From Mxb001 sp964537955 (GTDB lineage: Bacteria > Actinomycetota > Actinomycetes > S36-B12), in NCBI GenBank assembly GCA_964537955.1, contig CAZICY010000019.1, positions 1 through 33,114 on the forward strand: a stretch of 33,114 nt of DNA. The letters run 5' to 3'. Every line of letters starts with the position of its first letter. Positions within the stretch are counted from its first letter, which is position 1. Under the pieces are notes generated by a model, which saw nothing but the letters and a program-made list of their open reading frames with translations, was not told where the DNA came from and searched no databases. The translations under genes and the position numbers were made by a program. Below, one piece after another: positions 22,355 to 30,099 of this stretch.

Positions 22355-23149
22355 CTAGCGCAGGGGCATGTCCCAGTGCTGGGCTGCGGCCACGTCAGCG
22401 TCGGTGCAGTCCTGGCCGACAGCCACGGCATGCAGGGAGTCGGGCTGGCCGTCGGCACCCCAGGAGCCGACGGTGACGATGACGCTCGCGTCGCGCCCGT
22501 CGATGCTCGCCCGGTCGAGCACGAGCGGCAGCGACTCGGGGGGCAGGCCGAGCCGGCCCAGGCAGTCCGAGAGCGCCTCCGGGCTCGCGGTGAGGCCTTC
22601 GCCCGGCATCGCCGTCACGGGCGGCGATGCCGTGATCATGTTGGCCACTGCTGCGGCGTCGCCCATGCCCGCGGTCGCAAGGAGGGTGGTCACCTGCTCG
22701 GGCAGCGTGTCGGCGGTGTAGTCGGTCCCGGTGGAGATGATCGCGCGCGGCAGCGACTGTGCGGGCGCAGCGGGCTGCTGCGGGGGCGGCGGGGGCGTCG
22801 TGGTGAGGGCGCCGGCGTCGGGTGAGGCGGCGGCGACCACCGCGGGCTGTGCCGTGCCCCCGTCGGCGACCGGCGCCGGCGAGGACGTCTGCATCGAGGG
22901 CAGCACAACGGCTCCGACGACCATGACCCCTGCTGCGCCGACGAGCCAGGGCAGGACGCGCCGCCGGCGGGTCCGCTCGGAATCGAGGTCGATGACCCCT
23001 GCCGGGACGAGCGGCGGCTCCGCGGCGATGCGGGCCTCCAGGCGCGTCCACACCTCGTCGGGCATGGGCCCGGGCGTGTCGGCGGCGAGCCAGGCAGCGA
23101 GCTCGGGGTCCAGCGGCGGCAGGTCACCGCCGATGTCGCTCTCGCTCAA
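22355..23149 (-). CDS. Anti-sigma factor-like membrane protein (partner of SigM-like sigma)
   Basis: The 264-residue protein has a cytoplasmic N-terminus (1-65), one transmembrane helix (about 66-84), a Pro/Ala/Ser-rich extracytoplasmic linker with a poly-proline stretch (about 115-130) and a C-terminal extracytoplasmic domain. The N-terminus shows DPELAAWLAADTP and DEVWTRLEARI, consistent with a sigma-binding domain, but no HxxxCxxC zinc motif. It starts with TTG at 23149 overlapping the sigma gene stop (TTGA); a perfect AAGGAGGT 5 nt upstream decides the start. Position and topology fit the RsmA-type anti-sigma of SigM (Rv3912 in M. tuberculosis). The function is inferred. Confidence 0.75.
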   Translation of the reverse strand: MSESDIGGDLPPLDPELAAWLAADTPGPMPDEVWTRLEARIAAEPPLVPAGVIDLDSERTRRRRVLPWLVGAAGVMVVGAVVLPSMQTSSPAPVADGGTAQPAVVAAASPDAGALTTTPPPPPQQPAAPAQSLPRAIISTGTDYTADTLPEQVTTLLATAGMGDAAAVANMITASPPVTAMPGEGLTASPEALSDCLGRLGLPPESLPLVLDRASIDGRDASVIVTVGSWGADGQPDSLHAVAVGQDCTDADVAAAQHWDMPLR

Positions 23150-23802
23150 CGGGCACCTCCTTCGCCGTCCGTCGTGACCGTCCCGTTATCCGGGGGTACG
23201 ACGGGCTCCGGACCGTCCGGGTTCCGCAGGTGGGCAAGCCGCTCGGCGAGCTTCGCTCGGCCTCGGAAGCAGCGGCTCTTGATCGTGCCGATGGGGCACT
23301 CCAACGCCTGCGCGGCCTCCTCGACCGACCAGCCCTCGAGGTCCACCAGGACGATGGCGGCCCGCTGGTCGGGGGGCAGCGTGTCCAGTGCAGCGCGGAC
23401 CTCGCGCACGGTCTCGCTTGTCTCGGCGGCAGCCCGGGGATCGGCAAGCCGGGCATCGTCGACGAGGACCGCCGGGCTCTCCCCCTCCTCGGGCAGCGGC
23501 ACCCACGTGCGCACGGAGCGGCGGCGCAGCCGGTCGAGTGAGGCGTTTACGACGATGCGATGCAGCCAGGTGGTCACCGCCGCGTCGCCCCGGAAGGAGT
23601 CGGCACGCCGATAGGCCGAGATGAGCGCGTCCTGCAGGGCGTCGCTGGCTTCCTCGGGGTTGCCGGTCGTGCGCAGGGCGACGGCCCACAGGCGGTCGCG
23701 GTGGCGGCGGACGATCTCGGCGAAGGCGTCACCGTCGCCGGCGCAGTGGGCATCGAGCAACTCGGCGTCACTGAGCGACGCGCGATCCGGCTGGTCAGCC
23801 AC
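23146..23802 (-). CDS. sigM: ECF RNA polymerase sigma factor, SigM-like
   Basis: The 218-residue extracytoplasmic-function sigma factor has region 2 (about 25-95; LQDALISAYRRADSF, VTTWLHRIVVNASLDRLRRR) and region 4 (about 135-195; LPPDQRAAIVLVDLEGWSVE, CPIGTIKSRCFRGRAKL), followed by a polar tail. It lies between murJ/pseudokinase and an anti-sigma/trxB block, exactly as sigM does in mycobacteria and Streptomyces, hence the symbol. The start GTG 23802 has no Shine-Dalgarno; TAGGCT ends 6 nt upstream, suggesting a leaderless transcript. The trxB promoter type is sigma-R/H-like, so direct control by this factor is not implied. Confidence 0.9.
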   Translation of the reverse strand: MADQPDRASLSDAELLDAHCAGDGDAFAEIVRRHRDRLWAVALRTTGNPEEASDALQDALISAYRRADSFRGDAAVTTWLHRIVVNASLDRLRRRSVRTWVPLPEEGESPAVLVDDARLADPRAAAETSETVREVRAALDTLPPDQRAAIVLVDLEGWSVEEAAQALECPIGTIKSRCFRGRAKLAERLAHLRNPDGPEPVVPPDNGTVTTDGEGGAR

Positions 23803-23808
23803 GCGGTG

Positions 23809-23814
23809 AGCCTA
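23809..23814 (-). promoter_or_regulatory. -10 box TAGGCT for leaderless sigma factor gene
   Basis: TAGGCT on the minus strand, followed by exactly 6 nt and the GTG start at 23802. The same hexamer and spacing precede pcnA and the membrane protein gene at 32800. No convincing -35. Confidence 0.5.
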
Positions 23815-23819
23815 GTGCG

Positions 23820-23865
23820 TGAGTCATCGCAGGATGATGACCCTGAGTCATCGCAGGATGATGAC
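23820..23865. repeat. 22-bp tandem duplication across the pseudokinase stop
   Basis: A perfect 22-bp sequence starting TGAGTCATCGCAGG occurs at 23820-23841 and 23844-23865, period 24 bp. The second (gene-proximal) copy contains the last codons and stop of the pseudokinase gene. The first copy is therefore a non-translated echo of the gene end, lying in the sigM upstream region. Confidence 0.9.
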
Positions 23866-25374
23866 GTCGCGGATACCGCCTTGGTACACGCCGTCAACCA
23901 GGGGCAGCTGCGTGAACCACACGAGCACGTAGCGGCCCACGATCGGACGCGGCGCGCGCAGGTCGATGGCGGTGCCGATCGCCTCGGCCGATGCCAGCGT
24001 GGTCCACCGCGAGATCTTCTTGTAGGGCTGGGGCGACACGAGCACCTTGACCGAGGAGCCCGAGCCCAGCAACTCCAAGCGCACCGCACTGACGGGGAGC
24101 GACTCCCCGAGGTCGAGCATGAGGCCGGTGCCGCCCTTGCCGTCGAGGTCGGAGGAGAAGTAGGTGTCGGTCGTCCAGGCCGTGTCCGAGCGCTCGTCGA
24201 TGGCACTGGGCACGAGCTCGGGCATCTCCGCACCGTCAGCGCCCTGCGGGTCGAAGTCCTGCGCGGCCACGGGCACGATCTCTCCGGGGATGCCGCCGAC
24301 CATGTCGACAGGGACGGGGTCGCCGACCTCCGTGAGCACCCCCAGCGGGGCCTCGGCAGCCGTGACGCCCCAGGGCGACTGCGCGCCTTGCGCGAGCCGC
24401 AACCCGGCGAGCCCGACGCCGGCGAGGACGACGAGTGCCGCCGCGGCGAGGGCCATGCGGCCGGCCACGCGCAGGGCCCGCCGCCCCGCCGTGAGCGAGC
24501 TGCCCTCGCGCGGGGCGAGCGAGAGGCTGCGGCGACCGGGACGCTGCTCCCAGGCGCCGAGGGCGCTCACGACCGCGGGCATGTCGGCGTAGGGCTCGAT
24601 CCGGTCGTCGCCGGCGACCTGCGGCCCGATCGCCCGCAGGCAGATGTCATCGATGCCCGCGGGAACGTCAGCGACCACCTGCGACGGCGGCAGCAGACGC
24701 TCGCCCACGCGCGGGGCGGGCGACATGCCGTCGACCAGGCCGAGGGGCCAGCGCCCGGTGAGCATGGCGTAGAGCAGTGAGCCGACGCCCACGACGTCAT
24801 CGCTGCCGGCACCGTCCTCGGGCCAGAGCGCAGCGTCGACGGCGAGCCCGCGGATGCGCACGACGTTGGCGTCGCCCAGCAGCGTGAAGGGATCGTCGAA
24901 GTCCGCGGTCTCGGCGATGAGCAGGGATCCCGGTCGCAGCCGGCCGTGGTGCACGTCGAGTTCGTGGCTGTGCTGCAGGGCGATGGCCACCTGCCGGATC
25001 ACCGGCACGGCCTCGTCGATCTCGATCGGCTCGCCTTCGCGCTCCTCGTAGATGTCGGTGAGCGTGCGGCCCTCGACCCACTCGCTCACGATCACGAGGT
25101 AGGCCGTGCCGCCCTGAACGGCCTCGGCGGGGCTGTCGGTGACGATCGGCTCGGCAGACAGGATGTCCAGCACCGCGATGACGCGGCGATCGTCGACCGT
25201 GGCCGCACGCCGGGCCGCAGCCTCGGCAGCGCTCGCGCGAGCGTCGTCGGAGGGGACGAGTCGGAGCGAGACGGGGCGCTCGAGCGCAGGATCGAAGCCC
25301 TGCCACAACTCGACGACGCCGGTCTGGGAGACCAGCACGTCGAGGAGGTAGCGGCCGATCCGCTTGTCGCTCAC
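23848..25374 (-). CDS. Membrane pseudokinase with discoidin-like C-terminal domain (MviN partner)
   Basis: The 508-residue product has an N-terminal protein-kinase fold (about 5-275), a single helix (about 306-326) and an extracytoplasmic C-terminal domain resembling a discoidin/F5-8 C fold (about 385-508; DTAWTTDTYFS, RLELLGSGSSVKVLVS). Key kinase residues are missing: the catalytic loop reads HHGRLRPGS (142-150) with no HRD aspartate, no DFG is seen, and the ATP lysine region reads VSLRLVP. So it is a pseudokinase. In M. tuberculosis the same domains are fused to the end of MviN/MurJ, where PknB phosphorylates them to recruit FhaA. Here it is a separate gene starting with GTG in a 4-bp overlap with murJ. 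Confidence 0.85.
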   Translation of the reverse strand: MSDKRIGRYLLDVLVSQTGVVELWQGFDPALERPVSLRLVPSDDARASAAEAAARRAATVDDRRVIAVLDILSAEPIVTDSPAEAVQGGTAYLVIVSEWVEGRTLTDIYEEREGEPIEIDEAVPVIRQVAIALQHSHELDVHHGRLRPGSLLIAETADFDDPFTLLGDANVVRIRGLAVDAALWPEDGAGSDDVVGVGSLLYAMLTGRWPLGLVDGMSPAPRVGERLLPPSQVVADVPAGIDDICLRAIGPQVAGDDRIEPYADMPAVVSALGAWEQRPGRRSLSLAPREGSSLTAGRRALRVAGRMALAAAALVVLAGVGLAGLRLAQGAQSPWGVTAAEAPLGVLTEVGDPVPVDMVGGIPGEIVPVAAQDFDPQGADGAEMPELVPSAIDERSDTAWTTDTYFSSDLDGKGGTGLMLDLGESLPVSAVRLELLGSGSSVKVLVSPQPYKKISRWTTLASAEAIGTAIDLRAPRPIVGRYVLVWFTQLPLVDGVYQGGIRDVIILR

Positions 25375-27197
25375 CCCTCGAGGGTACGTGCGTCGGCGGC
25401 GTCTTCGCCGGATGAGCGTCCGCGGCGCCGCAGCATCTTGCGCTGCACCAGCGCCACCACGTCGCCCACCTCGTGGATCCGCATGGCCCATGCCGCGGCC
25501 AGGTAGACCCCCAGGCCCACCGTGCCGACGATGACCAGGTCGATGACCACCCCGAGACGGTCGGCCGGGTCGTCGCCGGTGACGTAGGCGGTGAGCACGG
25601 CCTCGGTGCCGAACATCACGCAGAAGGAGATGAAGCCTGCGATGACCATGCGCAGTAGCGAGCGCACCGTGGCCCAGGACTCCAGGCCGCCGAGCCGGCG
25701 GGCGAGGAGGATCCACGCGACGATGAAGGTGGCCCAGAAGCCGCAGACGTAGCCGAAGGCGAGCGCGGCCACCTGTGCCCCGCCGCTCACGGCGTAGAAG
25801 AGCGGAATGGCCACGCCGAGGGCCACGACGTTCATGATCACGCTGGCGATGAAGGGCGTGCGCGTGTCCTCGACGGCATAGAAGCCGCGGAAGAGCACGT
25901 AGAAGAGAGTGAAGGGCAGCAGGCCGAGCATGAAGACGCTCGTGATGAGACCGGCGAGCTGCGCCTGCTCCGGCGTCGCCGCGCCGTAGCCGAAGAGCAG
26001 GATCGCGATGTCGGGGCTGACGAGCATGAGCACGGCACCGATGGGGACGATGAGCGCGGCCACCACGCGCATGGCTCCGGCGACGTCGGCGCCCACCTGG
26101 TGGAGGCGGCCGGAGTGCGCGATGCGGCTGAGTGCGGGCAGCAGCGCGGTCACGATCGACACGGTGATGACGCTGTGCGGCAGCATGAAGACGAGGTGCG
26201 CCTTCTGGTACGTCGTGAGTCCCGCCGGGGTCGTGCCGGCGGCGGCGGCGTTGACGTTGGCCAGGGTCGCGAGCCGCGTGATGGCGATGTAGCCGGCCTG
26301 GTTGACGACGACGAGCAGGAGCGTCCACACCGCGAGGTGACCGGCCTTGCCGAGGCCTGAACCGCGCCAGTCGAAGCGCGGCCGCCAGCGATATCCCGCG
26401 CGCATGAGCACCGGGATCAGGATGAGTGCCTGGAGTGCGACGCCAAGGGTCGTGCCGATGCCGAGGATCGCTACCTGATCGGGTGTGAGCACGCCGTCCG
26501 CCGCTGCCGAGGTTCCCGCGATGACGATGAAGAGGATGAACGTCGCGATCGCCACGATGTTGTTGAGGATCGGGGCGAACATCGGGGCACCGAACTTGCC
26601 GCGCGCATTGAGCACCTGGCTGAGCAGTGCGTAGACGCCGTAGAAGAAGATCTGCGGCAGGCACAGTCGCGCGAATGCCGTGGCGAGCTCGCGTTGGGCG
26701 TCGTCGTATGCCGACGTCGCGTAGAGATCCACCAGGAGGGGCGCGAGCAGCACCGCGGCGACGGAGAAGGCAAGCAGCACCAGGCCGGCCAGCGTGATGA
26801 GTCGGTCGGCGTAGGCCTGGCCGCCGTCCGCGTCGTCCTTCATGCGCCGCACGAGCTGCGGGATGAACACCGCGTTGAGCGCGCCGCCGATGACGAGCAG
26901 GTAGAGGACGTTGGGCATGGTGTTGCCCAGCGAGTAGGCATCGGAGACGAGGTAGAAGCCGAGCGCCGCGGTGAGCGCGATGTCCCGGGCGACGCCGGTG
27001 ACTCGCGAGATCACGGTGCCGGTGGCCATCACCGCGCTCGATCCGAGCAGGCCCGTCGTCGCCGAGCGTGCCTGGGCCTGCGAGGCCGGCGGATCGGTTG
27101 GGTCGGGCGTGACGGGCTCGATCGCCGGGTCGATCTCGGTCTCGGCGGGGCCCTGGGGCGCGGCAACGCGCTCGGGATCGGGGCGCTCGCCGCTCAT
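25371..27197 (-). CDS. murJ: Lipid II flippase MurJ (MviN)
   Basis: Multi-pass MOP-superfamily transporter that flips lipid II across the membrane for peptidoglycan synthesis. The 608-residue product has a cytoplasmic N-terminal tail of about 50 acidic/Pro-rich residues, then the typical first helix with TVISRVTGVARDIALTAALG, and about 14 hydrophobic segments to about 560, ending in a basic/acidic tail. It starts with ATG overlapping the DUF6049 stop (ATGA) and its stop overlaps the pseudokinase start (GTGA), so expression is coupled. Compared with mycobacterial MviN it lacks the fused pseudokinase part. Confidence 0.95.
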   Translation of the reverse strand: MSGERPDPERVAAPQGPAETEIDPAIEPVTPDPTDPPASQAQARSATTGLLGSSAVMATGTVISRVTGVARDIALTAALGFYLVSDAYSLGNTMPNVLYLLVIGGALNAVFIPQLVRRMKDDADGGQAYADRLITLAGLVLLAFSVAAVLLAPLLVDLYATSAYDDAQRELATAFARLCLPQIFFYGVYALLSQVLNARGKFGAPMFAPILNNIVAIATFILFIVIAGTSAAADGVLTPDQVAILGIGTTLGVALQALILIPVLMRAGYRWRPRFDWRGSGLGKAGHLAVWTLLLVVVNQAGYIAITRLATLANVNAAAAGTTPAGLTTYQKAHLVFMLPHSVITVSIVTALLPALSRIAHSGRLHQVGADVAGAMRVVAALIVPIGAVLMLVSPDIAILLFGYGAATPEQAQLAGLITSVFMLGLLPFTLFYVLFRGFYAVEDTRTPFIASVIMNVVALGVAIPLFYAVSGGAQVAALAFGYVCGFWATFIVAWILLARRLGGLESWATVRSLLRMVIAGFISFCVMFGTEAVLTAYVTGDDPADRLGVVIDLVIVGTVGLGVYLAAAWAMRIHEVGDVVALVQRKMLRRRGRSSGEDAADARTLEG

Positions 27198-29293
27198 GCC
27201 ACTGCCTCGCGACGCTTGTCACCGCGCTGACGCGCACGGCGCACGATGTCGTAGACGACCAGGAGCACGAGCACCGCCGCCGCGGCGACCGCGACCCACA
27301 GGGCCGCCCGCGAGTACGCCGTGGTGCGTAGTTCGAGCAGGACCGGTTCGCCGAAGGGAGCCCCCGCGGAGTCGGTGAGCTGCACCGACACGGTCAGTGC
27401 CTCACCGCCGACCACCCGCACGGGCACCTCGAGGCTGGCACGCCGGCCAGGCTCGATGTCGAACGGCGGCAGTGGCTGCGCATCGAGTCGAGCCGCGGGG
27501 TCGGCGGTGACGACGAGCCCGACCCGCACGGACTGGTCGAAGTCGTTCGTGACAGTGACGGGCACGCTGCCCCTGTCGCCGCTGAGCACGACGTTGTCGC
27601 GCGGGACGACGTAGACCGACTGCTCCGTCGTGGCGAGTGAGGTCGTGACGGAGTCCAGGAGGCGCTCTCCCTCGCGTGGGCGCGTGCGCCAGGCACTCGA
27701 CTCCGCGCGCAGGAGCGCCGAGGTGAGGGGACCCGTCACCGGCAGTGGATCGCTGAGCACGTTGCGCAGCGACTCGATGGCGCCCTGCGTCAGGGTGATG
27801 CGCTCGAGATAGGCGGCCCCCAACTCGCGGGCGCGGCGCGCATCGGGATCGACGACGCGTCCCGTGGAGGTGCTCGGCAGCGCGAGGACCGTGCTCACGG
27901 GCACGAGTCTGGTCCACGGGGTTCCTCGGAGCGAGGCAAGCAGCGCGCGCAGCAGGCGCGGGCTGGGATCCCAGCGCGGATTGGCCGCGGCCGCGATGAG
28001 GTAGCGCGGCTCCTGCGACGGCTCGAGGGCGACGTAAGCAAGCTCGGAGACGAAGCGCTGCCGCGCGGCCAGCACGGTCGCGAGGTTGCCCTGGGGCATC
28101 TCCAGCGCGGTGAGCAGGCCGGGGTCGATGACCAGGGCGCGCACCCGCCCCCCGGACGCTTCGAGGTCGACGTAGCCGGACGGGGTGGCGACCAGGCCCG
28201 CCGCAGCGGGCGCGGCCTTGTCGCGCACGACGATGGTCCGCACCCCGGCGGATGCGAGGACGTCCAAGGCCTCGCGGTCCAGGCGGCCGCCCGCCGCCCA
28301 GGCGATCGTGCCGTCCGGAGCGCGGTCGAGCTGGCGCTGGGCGACCTCGGGGGCCGCGGTCGTCGATCGCACGAGATCGGTCGTGAGTCCGGCGCGCACG
28401 AGGGCGTCGGCGTCCGGGTCGGCGTACGGCATGACCCAGACCGGCCGCTGCCGCGCCCGCTGCGCCGTGGGCGTCCCGAGCAGTTCGCGGGCCCGTGACA
28501 GCCAGGCGGCCGCATCGTCCGCTGCAGTCCCCGCACGGACCTGGCCACCCTTGTCCACCAGGTAGCCGTCGGACATGTCGGCGGTGACCTGCAGCACCTG
28601 CGGATCCACCACCCAGTTGATCGCGGGCGACAGCGTGCCCGCGACGAGAAGGTCATCGAGCCGGCCACCCGGCGAGATCTCGCGCGAGATCGCATCGCCG
28701 AGCAGCACGTCGTCGGGTGCCTGCGCCGGGGTGGTGGCGAGCGGCCACAACCAGGCGACGTTGACCGGTGTGACCGGATCGGGGACGTAGGGGATGAGCG
28801 TGCGCGACGCGTCGAGGATGAGGTAGCCCGCTGGGCCGAAGCCGACCGCCTCCGCGCCGACCACGTAGACCCCCGGCGCGCTGAGCGGCAGCGCAGACGT
28901 ATCGACGGTGATGCGGTAGTCGGCCTTCGCGCCCGGCGGCAGGGCATCGACCACCGCGGTCGTGGTGGCGTAGAGCGGGATGGAGCCGTAGCCGCCCTCC
29001 GCTTCCGTCGCCTTGCGCAGGTCGCGGCGGTCGGCGACCGGCGTGGTCGACAGGGTGAGCCGCACGCTAAGCGCGGTGATCGTGGTGAGGCCGGTATTCG
29101 CGACCGTGCCGCCCAGGGACAGCGTCGTGGCCTCGCCTAGTGCAACGGGCGCGAGCCCGGTGATCGTGATGCGCACGGGCGCAGCAGGGTCCTCGGCGCG
29201 GGCGGGCGCCGCGACTACCAGGGCGAGTACGCCGAGCAGGGCAAGCAGGCCGGCCACGGCTCGGCGCCGGGCGTGGTGCGCGTCGCCGGTCAC
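27194..29293 (-). CDS. DUF6049 family secreted, membrane-anchored protein
   Basis: A 699-residue protein with an N-terminal signal peptide (hydrophobic core about 14-33, ending APARA), a large extracytoplasmic region and a C-terminal membrane helix (AALWVAVAAAAVLVLLVVYDI) followed by a basic tail. It corresponds to the conserved gene upstream of mviN in Actinobacteria (Rv3909 in M. tuberculosis), now classed as DUF6049. N- and C-terminal parts look like Ig-like beta domains (VALGEATTLSLGGTVANTG; NDFDQSVRVGLVVTADPAAR). The function is unknown; a role with MurJ at the cell wall is inferred from coupling. GTG 29293 overlaps the Nudix stop (GTGA), and the end overlaps murJ (ATGA). Confidence 0.85.
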   Translation of the reverse strand: MTGDAHHARRRAVAGLLALLGVLALVVAAPARAEDPAAPVRITITGLAPVALGEATTLSLGGTVANTGLTTITALSVRLTLSTTPVADRRDLRKATEAEGGYGSIPLYATTTAVVDALPPGAKADYRITVDTSALPLSAPGVYVVGAEAVGFGPAGYLILDASRTLIPYVPDPVTPVNVAWLWPLATTPAQAPDDVLLGDAISREISPGGRLDDLLVAGTLSPAINWVVDPQVLQVTADMSDGYLVDKGGQVRAGTAADDAAAWLSRARELLGTPTAQRARQRPVWVMPYADPDADALVRAGLTTDLVRSTTAAPEVAQRQLDRAPDGTIAWAAGGRLDREALDVLASAGVRTIVVRDKAAPAAAGLVATPSGYVDLEASGGRVRALVIDPGLLTALEMPQGNLATVLAARQRFVSELAYVALEPSQEPRYLIAAAANPRWDPSPRLLRALLASLRGTPWTRLVPVSTVLALPSTSTGRVVDPDARRARELGAAYLERITLTQGAIESLRNVLSDPLPVTGPLTSALLRAESSAWRTRPREGERLLDSVTTSLATTEQSVYVVPRDNVVLSGDRGSVPVTVTNDFDQSVRVGLVVTADPAARLDAQPLPPFDIEPGRRASLEVPVRVVGGEALTVSVQLTDSAGAPFGEPVLLELRTTAYSRAALWVAVAAAAVLVLLVVYDIVRRARQRGDKRREAVA

Positions 29294-29937
29294 CCAGCGT
29301 CCGCGAGCAGGTCTGGCAGCCGGTCGAGCAGCCTGCGCTCGTCGGCGTAGGCCAGTCGCTCGCGGACATCGGTGAGCGGGAACCATGCGACCTCGACGAC
29401 CTCGGCATCCTCGTCGGAGAGTTCTCCGCCCGAGGCCTCCATCAGGTAGTGGTGCACGGTCTTGTGGATGCGCCTGTTCTCGGCGATGAACCAGAAGTCG
29501 ATGACGCCCAATGGTGCGAGCACGCGACCGCGGATCCCCGTCTCCTCCTCGACCTCGCGGATCGCGGCGTCCTCGGGTGTCTCGCCCTCTTCCAGGTGGC
29601 CCTTGGGAAGCGACCACACCAGACGCCCGCGCCGGTCGTGCCGCGCGATCAGGGCGGCGCGCAACTGGGCGCCCGTGCGGTCGACCACGAGGCCGCCCGC
29701 GGATGTCTCCTCTACCTTCGGCATGCGCGGCGGCCTGCGGCCGGGCGCTGCCTTCTTGCCGGGGGCCTTGCCCGTCCCGGCGGCCTTCCCCCTGCCCGGC
29801 GTCGCCTTGCTCGCCGGCGCTTCCTTCTTGGCCGTGTCCGCGGTGGGCTTGGCCCGCCGGGCCGGCTTGGACGTGGGGGTGGGCCCAGCCGGGTCCTTCC
29901 GGCTCCCGGAGCCCTTCGATGCTCCGGATTCAGCCAT
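29290..29937 (-). CDS. Nudix hydrolase with basic low-complexity N-terminus
   Basis: A 215-residue MutT/Nudix protein that would hydrolyse a nucleoside-diphosphate-linked substrate. The Nudix box spans residues 113-135 (Gly113, the EGE start, and REVEEETGI at the end). The first 72 residues are Lys/Ala/Pro/Gly-rich and disordered-looking. It matches the MutT4-like gene (Rv3908) at this locus. The substrate is not predictable. The ATG 29937 has no Shine-Dalgarno; TATTCT ends 6 nt upstream, so the mRNA may be leaderless. It is the first gene of the Nudix-DUF6049-murJ-pseudokinase series and is divergent from pcnA. Confidence 0.9.
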   Translation of the reverse strand: MAESGASKGSGSRKDPAGPTPTSKPARRAKPTADTAKKEAPASKATPGRGKAAGTGKAPGKKAAPGRRPPRMPKVEETSAGGLVVDRTGAQLRAALIARHDRRGRLVWSLPKGHLEEGETPEDAAIREVEEETGIRGRVLAPLGVIDFWFIAENRRIHKTVHHYLMEASGGELSDEDAEVVEVAWFPLTDVRERLAYADERRLLDRLPDLLADAG

Positions 29938-29943
29938 GGCCTG

Positions 29944-29949
29944 AGAATA
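29944..29949 (-). promoter_or_regulatory. -10 box TATTCT for leaderless Nudix-murJ operon
   Basis: TATTCT on the minus strand followed by 6 nt (CAGGCC) and ATG at 29937. This is the spacing of a leaderless transcript. No clear -35 is visible. Confidence 0.42.
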
Positions 29950-30024
29950 ACCGCGCCAGGCTGGGGCGGCGGGTTGGCCTAGCCGCCCCTGACCGGCTTC
30001 GCCGCCCGTGGCGCGCTCCGCCCC

Positions 30025-30098
30025 AGGCTCGCCCGTGCTTGCGGGGGCTCGGCCCTAGGCTCGCCCGTGCTTACGGGGGCTCGGCCCTAGGCTCGCCC
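30025..30098 (+). repeat. 32-bp tandem repeat, 2.3 copies, in the nudix-pcnA divergent region
   Basis: Unit starting AGGCTCGCCCGTGCTT occurs at 30025-30056 and 30057-30088 with one change (G30041 versus A30073), then a 10-bp partial copy at 30089-30098 that runs up to the pcnA ATG. Each unit can form a small hairpin (CCCGT-GCTT-ACGGG in copy 2) and each boundary recreates the hexamer TAGGCT. The rest of the 162-bp divergent region (29938-30024) shows only the Nudix -10 box. Confidence 0.9.
30088..30093 (+). promoter_or_regulatory. -10 box TAGGCT for leaderless pcnA
   Basis: TAGGCT, then exactly 6 nt (CGCCCC) and ATG at 30100. An identical TAGGCT lies 32 bp upstream (30056-30061) because of the tandem repeat. 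Confidence 0.5.
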
Positions 30099-30099
30099 C

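Noticed and set aside
25375..27237. Upstream in-frame extension of the pseudokinase frame through murJ
   Set aside because: The extension is an off-frame reading of murJ (Arg/His/Pro-rich, no motifs). The GTG at 25374 begins the kinase-like domain and overlaps the murJ stop.
28552..28560. TTGTCCACC, a one-mismatch DnaA box
   Set aside because: It lies inside the DUF6049 coding sequence, is isolated and imperfect, and is expected by chance.
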